From: Bacillota bacterium | GTDB lineage: Bacteria; Bacillota; Clostridia; Tissierellales; Peptoniphilaceae | Assembly: GCA_023443025.1 (NCBI GenBank) | Contig: JAEZWM010000027.1 | Coordinates: 1 to 16,442, forward strand | Length of the DNA stretch: 16,442 nt | Direction: 5' to 3' | Part shown: piece by piece, positions 1-7,200 of the stretch | How positions within the stretch are numbered: position 1 is the first letter of the stretch | Layout of the letters: every line of letters starts with the position of its first letter | Position numbers and translations under genes: made by a program | The notes under the pieces: generated by a model | What the model saw: the letters and a program-made list of their open reading frames with translations, nothing else | Database searches by the model: none | Told to the model about the DNA's origin: nothing

Positions 1-1820
1 CAACCCTATATGCACAATATAGAGCAGATGATGACGTAATAGAAGGAACAGATCCTGATGCACCTGCATTAGATGGATACACAAGAGTAATCTTCGAAGC
101 AGGAGACCACGGAACATTAACAAGTACACTAACCGGATCAGCATTAACAGGTCAAGCAGTACTAGTATATGACGTAAAAGAAGACTTAACATTTGCAGCA
201 GTACCAGTACCTGAAGTGGTATCAGAAACCGGCTGGACATTTGCAGACTGGGCTCCGGAACTACAAGCTACAACTGAAACAGTAGAAGAAGCAACATACA
301 CTGCACAATATAGAGCAGATGATGACGTAATAGAAGGAACAGATCCTGATGCACCGGCATTAGACGGATACACAAGAGTAGTCTTCAAAGCCGGAGACCA
401 CGGAACATTAACAAGTACGCTTGCAGGATCAAAACTAACAGGTCAAAAAGTACTAGTGTATGACGTAAAAGAAGACTTAACATTTGCAGCAGTACCTGTG
501 CCAAAAGTAGTATCAGAACGTGGCTGGACATTTGCAGATTGGTCACCGGAACTACAAGTTACAACTGAAACAGTAAAAGAAGAAACCTACACTGCACAGT
601 ACAAGCAAAATGTAATTCCAACAGATCCTGATAATCCTGAAACACCTGAAGGATACGTATTGGTTGTATTCAAAAAAGGTGCTCATGGAAGATTAGTAGG
701 AAGAACAGCATTTAACGTACTGGAAGGAACACCATTTAGAGAGATACCTGTACCAAGAGTAGTACCTAATACAGGTTACAAACACAATGGTTGGAGTCCA
801 TCATTACCAGCAGGAACCACTCCTATAAAAGCTGATGCAACTTATACAGCACTTTATAAGAAAACTTCTCCTGGCGGAAATGGAGGAATTATCACTCCAC
901 CTAAACCACCGGTAAAACCTGATACAGAAATAGATCATGAAAGAATTTACGGCGATGATAGAATTGGTACATCAATCGAATTGTCAAAGAGATTCTATAA
1001 CAGAGCAGACCATGTAATTGTTGTTAGACATGATTTATTCCCAGACTCATTAACAGCGTCTGTGTTAGCTAAAGCAATAGATGCTCCAATACTTCTAACT
1101 CCATCAGAAAAACTCGATCCAAGAGTTGCTGCGGAAATAGAAAGACTTGGCGCTACAAAAGCTTATATAGTAGGTGCAGAGATATCTATTACACCAAGCA
1201 CAGCGGAGGAAATAAGAGCAATAACAGGTGAAACTGAAAGAATCGGTGGACCGGACAGATACGACACATCAGCACTAGTAGCTGAAAAAGTTGTAAGTAT
1301 AGTTGGTCAAAGAGGAACAGCAGTAATAGCTTCAGGCGAAGTATATCCTGATGCATTAGCAATAAGTTCATTTGCTGCAGCAAACGGATATCCAATTCTA
1401 CTAGTTACTAAGAACAGCGTACCTCCTGTAATTAGTAGTGCTATATCTGATTTGAACATAAACAAAACTTATATAGTGGGGGGAACAAACACTATCTCTG
1501 CAGCTGTAGAATCAGCTCTTCCGGGAGTAGAAATGAGGCTGGCAGGTGTTGACAGATATGAAACCGCAGTAGAAATCGCTAGAAAACTTCACATTGGCGC
1601 TAAACTAGGATTTGTAGCATCAGGTGAAGTGTTCGCGGATGCACTGGTAGTAGGACCAATAGCAGCAAAAACTAATTCACCAATCCTATTAACAGCAGGA
1701 AGAACTGCTCCTGAAGTAACAAATAAATATATCAAATCAGCAGGCTTTACAAAGCTAATCTTCGTAGGTGGACCAAATACCATCTCTGAAGAAGTGCTGA
1801 AGATATTAGTTACTAAGTAA
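1..1820 (+). CDS. Repeat-rich surface protein with three C-terminal CWB2 cell-wall-binding modules (5' truncated)
   Basis: The frame is open from base 3 to the stop at 1818-1820, so about 605 C-terminal residues are visible; start and signal peptide lie outside the window. The visible order is two nearly identical 97-residue repeats (bases 12-593), a diverged third repeat (to about 866), a Gly/Pro/Lys linker (about 867-938), then three CWB2 (PF04122-type) modules at about 939-1225, 1236-1520 and 1530-1814. Modules two and three begin with the signature R-x-G-x-D-R-Y-x-T; the first has DRI in place of DRY. Each contains an FPDSL/YPDAL/FADAL-type motif and an IVGA/IVGG/FVGG motif. In Clostridioides difficile, triple CWB2 units bind anionic cell-wall polymer and hold proteins on the surface without covalent linkage, so a surface role is well supported. 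The repeats end in GW-x-P-x-L...TYTA-x-Y, resembling extracellular beta-rich repeats of Gram-positive cocci. The ligand is unknown; adhesion is an inference. Confidence 0.9.
   Translation, partial: TLYAQYRADDDVIEGTDPDAPALDGYTRVIFEAGDHGTLTSTLTGSALTGQAVLVYDVKEDLTFAAVPVPEVVSETGWTFADWAPELQATTETVEEATYTAQYRADDDVIEGTDPDAPALDGYTRVVFKAGDHGTLTSTLAGSKLTGQKVLVYDVKEDLTFAAVPVPKVVSERGWTFADWSPELQVTTETVKEETYTAQYKQNVIPTDPDNPETPEGYVLVVFKKGAHGRLVGRTAFNVLEGTPFREIPVPRVVPNTGYKHNGWSPSLPAGTTPIKADATYTALYKKTSPGGNGGIITPPKPPVKPDTEIDHERIYGDDRIGTSIELSKRFYNRADHVIVVRHDLFPDSLTASVLAKAIDAPILLTPSEKLDPRVAAEIERLGATKAYIVGAEISITPSTAEEIRAITGETERIGGPDRYDTSALVAEKVVSIVGQRGTAVIASGEVYPDALAISSFAAANGYPILLVTKNSVPPVISSAISDLNINKTYIVGGTNTISAAVESALPGVEMRLAGVDRYETAVEIARKLHIGAKLGFVASGEVFADALVVGPIAAKTNSPILLTAGRTAPEVTNKYIKSAGFTKLIFVGGPNTISEEVLKILVTK
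12..593 (+). repeat. Two tandem 291-bp coding repeats (97 residues each)
   Basis: Copies at 12-302 and 303-593 have exactly the same length and differ at about 30 positions by hand count, so they are close to 90% identical. The period is a multiple of three and keeps the frame. A third, strongly diverged unit follows (about 594-866) and retains the G-x-HG-x-L, P-x-P-x-V-V and GW-x-P-x-L signatures. The window begins inside the array, so more copies probably lie upstream. Confidence 0.95.
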
Positions 1821-1829
1821 GATACAAAT

Positions 1830-1859
1830 AAAAAATGCCGATTAACCTCGGCATTTTTT
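1830..1859. terminator. Bidirectional intrinsic terminator between the CWB2 gene and ychF
   Basis: A 12-bp perfect stem (1830-1841 with 1848-1859) encloses a 6-nt loop (TTAACC). The outer part of the stem is six A opposite six T, so either strand gives a GC-containing hairpin followed by a U tract. It starts 9 bp after the CWB2-protein stop and lies about 90 bp beyond the convergent ychF stop, so it can serve both genes. Confidence 0.93.
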
Positions 1860-1949
1860 ATTTTTGAAATTATTATCAATATAAATAATAGAAAATGAAC
1901 TTTTTTTTAAGCTTATATTACTTAAATACCAGCCATAACTCATAATAAA

Positions 1950-3044
1950 CTATACATTGAATCTAAACAATACTACATCTCCGTCTTGAACGATATAATC
2001 CTTACCTTCTAACCTAACTGCGCCTTTTTCTTTAGCTTGTAGCATTGATCCATGTTTAACTAATTCTTCAAAACCGATAGTCTCCGCTCTAATGAAACCT
2101 CTTGAAATATCTGTATGGATTTTACCCGCTGCATCTACTGCTTTTGTTCCTTTTTTTATAGTCCAAGCTCTTGTTTCCTGTACTCCACTTGTAAGAAAAC
2201 TAATCAAACCAAGTAGACTATAGCCTGATCTTATGAGGGTATTTAATCCTGATTCTTCAAGACCCATGGCTTCCAAGAATTCTTGTCTGTCGCTTTCAGG
2301 AAGTCCGGTTAATTGCTGCTCAATGTCAGCATTTATTACTACGACTTCAGATCCTTCTGTAGATGCAAATTCCTTAATTTGTTTAATATATGGATTAGAA
2401 TCACCACCATCTGCTACATCATCTTCGGAAACATTGGCTACATATATAATTGGTTTTAAACTAAGTAAGTTAAAGTCTCTTAAAAGTTTTAATTCCTCAT
2501 CATTTAAGTCTAAAACTCTTGCTGATTGACCCTCTTCCAACACAGCTTTTACTTTTTCCAGTAGTTCAACTTCAGGTCTGAGTTTTTTATCAGCTTTTGC
2601 AGCTTTTGAGGTTCTGTCAAATCTTCTTTCAATCATTTCTAAGTCAGAAAAGATTAATTCTAAATTTATAGTTTCAATATCACGTAGGGGATCAATACTA
2701 CCGTCAACGTGAACTATGTCATCACTTTCAAAGCATCTTATAACTTCAACTATCGCATCAACTTCTCTAATATGTGCTAAAAATTTATTACCTAATCCTT
2801 CGCCCTTACTGGCACCTCTTACTAAACCTGCAATATCAAAAAATTCTATTACCGCCGGTACTATTTTTTTTGACCCGGTAATATCGGATAATACTTGTAA
2901 TCTTGAATCAGGTACCTCAACAACTCCTACATTTGGATCTATAGTACAAAACGGATAGTTTGCTGCTTCTGCACCGGCTTCCGTAATTGCATTAAATAAA
3001 GTACTTTTCCCTACATTGGGAAGACCAACAATTCCTAACTTCAT
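1950..3044 (-). CDS. ychF: YchF/OLA1-family ATPase (redox-regulated, ribosome-associated)
   Basis: Encodes 364 residues, the usual YchF length. The P-loop GLPNVGKST is at residues 7-15. The nucleotide-specificity motif is NVSE rather than the G-protein NKxD; this is the family trait associated with preferring ATP over GTP. The segment NKFLAHIREVDAI holds the His that replaces the Ras-like catalytic Gln. The C-terminal TGS domain is intact, with AWTIKKGTKA, AAGKIHTDI and RGFIRAE. Known family members bind ribosomes and take part in translation and stress responses. I chose the ATG at 3044 because MKLGIVGLPNVGKS is the family N-terminus, GAGAGGG precedes it by 5 nt, and the in-frame ATG 27 nt upstream (3071) falls at the predicted transcription start. 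It stands alone, convergent with the CWB2 gene and divergent from the LPXTG gene. Many Firmicutes keep ychF beside other core genes, so surface-protein neighbours on both sides are unusual. Confidence 0.97.
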   Translation of the reverse strand: MKLGIVGLPNVGKSTLFNAITEAGAEAANYPFCTIDPNVGVVEVPDSRLQVLSDITGSKKIVPAVIEFFDIAGLVRGASKGEGLGNKFLAHIREVDAIVEVIRCFESDDIVHVDGSIDPLRDIETINLELIFSDLEMIERRFDRTSKAAKADKKLRPEVELLEKVKAVLEEGQSARVLDLNDEELKLLRDFNLLSLKPIIYVANVSEDDVADGGDSNPYIKQIKEFASTEGSEVVVINADIEQQLTGLPESDRQEFLEAMGLEESGLNTLIRSGYSLLGLISFLTSGVQETRAWTIKKGTKAVDAAGKIHTDISRGFIRAETIGFEELVKHGSMLQAKEKGAVRLEGKDYIVQDGDVVLFRFNV

Positions 3045-3076
3045 AATAACCCTCTCTCTAATTAAATTCATATCAT

Positions 3077-3105
3077 ATTATATAGATAATTACTGTAAAT
3101 AGCAA
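3077..3105 (-). promoter_or_regulatory. Sigma-A promoter of ychF
   Basis: On the minus strand, TTGCTA (3105-3100), a 17-bp spacer and a perfect TATAAT (3082-3077). Predicted transcription starts near 3070, giving a leader of about 26 nt with a GAGAGGG ribosome binding site just before the 3044 ATG. Confidence 0.85.
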
Positions 3106-3121
3106 GGGATAGGGGAGTTAT

Positions 3122-3148
3122 ACTTAAACTGTTATAATCAGTTTAAGT
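3122..3148. promoter_or_regulatory. Perfect 10-bp inverted repeat upstream of the ychF promoter
   Basis: The arms ACTTAAACTG (3122-3131) and CAGTTTAAGT (3139-3148) are exact reverse complements around a 7-nt centre. The dyad lies 17 bp upstream of the ychF -35 box. Its position suits a protein-binding site for ychF; a hairpin or chance in AT-rich DNA are alternatives. No T tract follows on either strand, so it is not a good terminator. Confidence 0.45.
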
Positions 3149-3150
3149 TA

Positions 3151-4135
3151 AGGGTTATATATTTATAAGTTACAAGATTCATGCTAACTAAAATATTCAA
3201 ACTATATAATAATATTATATACAAATTCGAGTTTAAGTGTTTATGGTTTATATTAATTCAGCTGTGTACACCTTAAAATGTGGAATGGATTGTCTATAAT
3301 ATGAATTATTATTTTAATAAAAAACACAATGTAGACGAGGATATTACGCTTTTTAACACAGAAAAACTTAATTAATTATTTGAAATTAAAAGACATATAC
3401 TCTAAAGATTCATAAAAACTTATTTTCTAAGAAAAAATTTCTTAAATATAATTGCTATTTTATAGAAATTTAATTATGAAAATAAACTCGCCGGATGTGA
3501 TTATTTAATATATAAAAGGGGTATATAAGGTATGAGGAGGTATAATAAAGAATATTTATACCTTTAAAAGTAGAAAATATATCAAGATGCTTTAGTTATA
3601 CATGATGAGTTATATAACCAATATAATATATTCGATAGAAATGCGGAAAATTTTTTTAATTAGAAACGTTAAAAGTAAGACAAAATACTATAGATATACA
3701 TAGTGAGTTATATAACAAACATTATAATTAATAAACGAAAAATATAAGCATCATATTATATATAAACAAAATTATATTAATGAAATTCTTATCAACTCGT
3801 ATAAATATATAGTATAGAACTTAGTATCATGGTAAAGACTGGAATGTCGTTTAAAATCTCTTTAATAAAAAATTCATTGTAATTAAAAGGGATCAAGACT
3901 TATGAATACTAATGTATCTTATACAATATTTTTATAAATTTATTATGGAGGAGCTGGTGAAGATGTAGAATTTAGTATTAAAAAAAATGATCTACAGGCT
4001 TAATACTGGAAAGTTAATTACTTTATATTATTAACTTTAATTATCGTAATTAATAACTAGATGTCTGAAACACTATTTCTCGAACAGCAAATAACAACAG
4101 ACAATTCATTTTATCGAAGTTCTAGTTTAGGTTTA
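3151..4135. other. AT-rich stretch without a convincing gene; possible decayed coding DNA
   Basis: Almost 1 kb with no long open frame on either strand and clearly higher A+T than its neighbours. It contains an AT-only 19-bp palindrome (3203-3221), an imperfect duplication (cores 3598-3618 and 3696-3716), and an orphan AGGAGG at 3535-3540 with no start codon at usable distance. From 3902 one forward frame runs with only three stops as far as the start of the next gene. The stop density between 3301 and 3660 is about what random DNA of this composition would give, so a pseudogene is only a possibility. I see no tRNA, rRNA, transposase or CRISPR signature. Confidence 0.6.
3598..3716 (+). repeat. 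Imperfect direct duplication in the non-coding stretch
   Basis: A 21-nt core occurs at 3598-3618 and again at 3696-3716 with only two adjacent differences (GA versus AG). Looser similarity extends upstream to TTAAAAGTA at 3564 and 3669. The core offset of 98 nt is not a multiple of three, yet each copy, read in its own frame, encodes a similar peptide (IHDELYN and IHSELYN). That suggests frameshifted relics of a repeated peptide, though this is not proved. Confidence 0.5.
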
Positions 4136-4164
4136 TTGTTTGTTGCTTTTGTACTGAATACTAT
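4136..4164 (+). promoter_or_regulatory. Promoter of the LPXTG surface-protein gene
   Basis: TTGTTT (4136-4141), a 17-bp spacer and TACTAT (4159-4164). Predicted start is near 4171, giving a leader of about 36 nt. A GGGGG ribosome binding site ends 6 nt before the ATG at 4207. The -10 box lies in the centre of the palindrome listed separately. Confidence 0.7.
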
Positions 4165-4174
4165 AAGTACAAAA
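4147..4174. promoter_or_regulatory. 28-bp operator-like palindrome over the -10 box
   Basis: The arms TTTTGTACT (4147-4155) and AGTACAAAA (4166-4174) are perfect 9-bp reverse complements separated by 10 bp that contain the -10 box. The arm-to-arm centre distance is 19 bp, near two helical turns, as expected for a dimeric repressor reading one face of DNA. The position would block RNA polymerase. The cognate regulator is unknown. Confidence 0.55.
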
Positions 4175-4206
4175 TCCTATTATAACTACCTGTCAGGGGG
4201 AAAAAA

Positions 4207-7200
4207 ATGAAACAGATTAAGTTTAAATCGAGAATAGCTGTTTTTATAGCAATAATGATGCTTGTGCAGACCCTAGTACCTATTTTTGGTTATGCTGATT
4301 CTGGAGAGATCCAGGAACCGGAAGCCGGTGTTTATGAAGAGGTTTTGAACGAAAACATGCCGGCGCAAGAAGAAGTGGTAGGCGATGATGAAACAGTTGA
4401 AGTAAATCAAACAGGAGAAGAAACTTTTGAGAATGTTAATTACGATAATGTTGAAGAAGTTGAAAAAACAGATGAAAATAAGGAAATAGTTGAAGAAGAG
4501 ATTATTGAACCGGATACTGAGAATTTAGATCCAGATCAAAGCAAAGAAGACTTAGAAAAACCAGACAATAATGAAGAGATTGTAGAAGATCTAGATAATA
4601 ATACGGAAATCATCGATAATGAAGAAACGGATGAAAAGCAAGAGATGGAACCTAGAAGTATTATCGATCCAATCGTAACTACTAAGACATATAAGTTTTT
4701 TGTTGAAGATAATATAGCTGGTGGGCAGAACGCTGTCCAAATAATTAAAAATGGTGAGCAATTAAAGGAACCTCAAGCACCAACTATCGAAAACAAGAAG
4801 TTTCTAGGATGGTATATAGGTTCAGAATTAGTCATTTTTAATACTCCGATAACTTTTGCAGAAACGGATCCTCCGACAAATGAGGATATAACCGTTATTG
4901 CACGTTTTACTGAAGCGAAAGTAAGTGTAAACTTCATAAATGGTCCAACCATAGTAGCTGTTAAAGAAATCGAACCGGGTGCAACTGTTTCAGCTGATGG
5001 AGTTCCTGCTGTGGTTACAGAACCCGGCAAGGTATTTTCACACTGGTCAGCTTCTGTAAATGGCCCGGAATTTGATTTTACTACTCCAATTAATCATGAT
5101 ATTAATCTATATTTGGTTACTATAGCACAATACAAAGTAGTTTTCGTATCAAATGGTGGAAGCTATGTAAAAGAACAACATATTACTGAGGGAGAGACCG
5201 CTACTGTACCAAATCCTGTTCCTGAAAAACAAGGTTTTGATTTCAGTCACTGGTCTATAGAACCTGGTGGAGCAGCATATGATTTTAATACAGCGGTTAA
5301 TGCAAATTTAGTTCTTTATGCAAACTGGACACCTAAAAACAATACCATATATACCGTAGTTCACTGGCAGCAAAATACTGACGATGATGATTATGTAATT
5401 TCTGATACAGAATCACTAGTAGGATTAACAGATTCTGAGGCAACATATACAACTAAGAATTACATCGGGTTTACATTTAGTAATGGTGAAACTAAACAAA
5501 TATCAGCTGATGGAACCACAGTTGTAAATGTTTATTACAACAGAAATGAATATACATTTACAATAGTACGTCTGGAAGGTAGCAGATGGGTTGAAGTTGC
5601 TTCTAAGAAGTATAGATATGAGCAATCTACCGCTGACACATATAATGCAGCAGTAAATGATTATCCAAATCATAGGTGGCTTATAGCGAGTAATTCTAAC
5701 ACATCTTATTCAGAAGCGCCAAAGATGCCAAATAGAGATTTAAAAGTATGGGGGAAATATTCAGGAACAACTCAATATACTTTCTATTATAAAGAAATGA
5801 TAGGCAGTATCAAAACTAATATTAATGTCAAAGATCCTTATAAATTTAAAGCCGTTTCAGGTTTAAATTTTACTCATGAAGACGGTATTGTTTTATCGGG
5901 TTTTACAGTTACTACAATTGGTCAATGGGATAGAATTCATAGGGTAGGCAACGAGTATCAGGGAACAATTTATTATATAAGAAATAACTATAATTTAAAT
6001 TTCAATTATAATGACGGCTCCGGAGTGGTAACAGTGCCAAATATTTTATATGACGAGTCCATTAATGGTAAAGCACCAGATAATATGGTTGTGGGTGTAA
6101 CCACCAGAGTGTTTAATGGGATAACTCATACATTTGATGGGTGGTACAATAATGCTGGCTTAGCAGGAAGTGCGTTTGATTTTAGCGGTAAAAAAATGCC
6201 TGCGAATCATTTAAACTTTTATGCTAAATGGACTCCTGCAAAACATATTGTTAGATTCCATGTGAACCAGAACATAGGAAGTCCTGTTCAGTCATCAGTA
6301 GAAGTGGCGGATGAACAATTGATTCCTATGGGTTCAATTCCACCTCATAGTGGCCCGAATTTCTTGGGTTGGTATACCTATGTAGGTACCGGTTTTGTAA
6401 AGTTTGATTTCAGTACTTCAGTACAAAGTGATTTAGACTTGTATCCGGCTTGGTCATCAGATAATTTCGTCGTAACATATAACTTAAACGGAGGTATTGG
6501 AACTGCACCTGTAGATGAAAACAGGTATTTAGCAAATACTGAAGCGACTGTCAAATCACCGCCTACTGATTCAGCACCGGCGAACAAAGTGTTCATAGGA
6601 TGGATTATACAAGGTGATTCAATAGAAACACTGTATTATCCAAATGATAAAATTATAATCACTAAGAATACAACACTGGTTGCTCAATGGGGTAATAAAA
6701 ATGAAAACACAAAGATAGTCTATCATGGTAATGGCGGTTTTACGGGTGAAAATCAATCTAGTTACGTATTAAATGTTCCTAATAATGTTAATCATACTAT
6801 CGAAAGCAATAGATTTATTAGAGATGGATATGTATTTAATGGATGGAATACTGCATCGGATGGTACCGGAAAATCTTATAGGCCAGGCGATAATATAATG
6901 ATAGATAGACTTAATGAAAATGAACAAAACATACTATATGCACAGTGGATAGCATGTAAAGTTGATGTAACAGCTACAAAAGTTTGGGATGGCGGACATG
7001 CTGTAAATCATGTAGCTGTAACTCTTAAATTATATAGGTCTACACAAGGTGGCGTTGAAGAATTAGTAAATGTTACGCCAAGTATAAATCCACCTAGTGG
7101 AACAAGTTCATCATTTATATACAAATGGGCTAATTTAGACAAATTTAACAGTATTGGACAAATATATATTTATAGAATTGAAGAAGAAGGCGTACCAAAT

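Noticed and set aside
3045..3071. Upstream in-frame ATG giving ychF nine extra residues
   Set aside because: It lies at the predicted transcription start and lacks a ribosome binding site; the family N-terminus begins at the ATG at 3044.
3133..3138. TATAAT on the plus strand inside the 3122-3148 dyad
   Set aside because: No -35-like box lies 16-18 bp upstream and no gene follows.
3203..3221. A 19-bp perfect palindrome made only of A and T
   Set aside because: Such palindromes arise easily in DNA this AT-rich, and a one-base centre cannot form an RNA hairpin.
4061..4210. A 49-codon open frame just before the LPXTG gene
   Set aside because: It has no Shine-Dalgarno sequence and the surface-gene promoter lies inside it; kept only as possible relic sequence in a finding.
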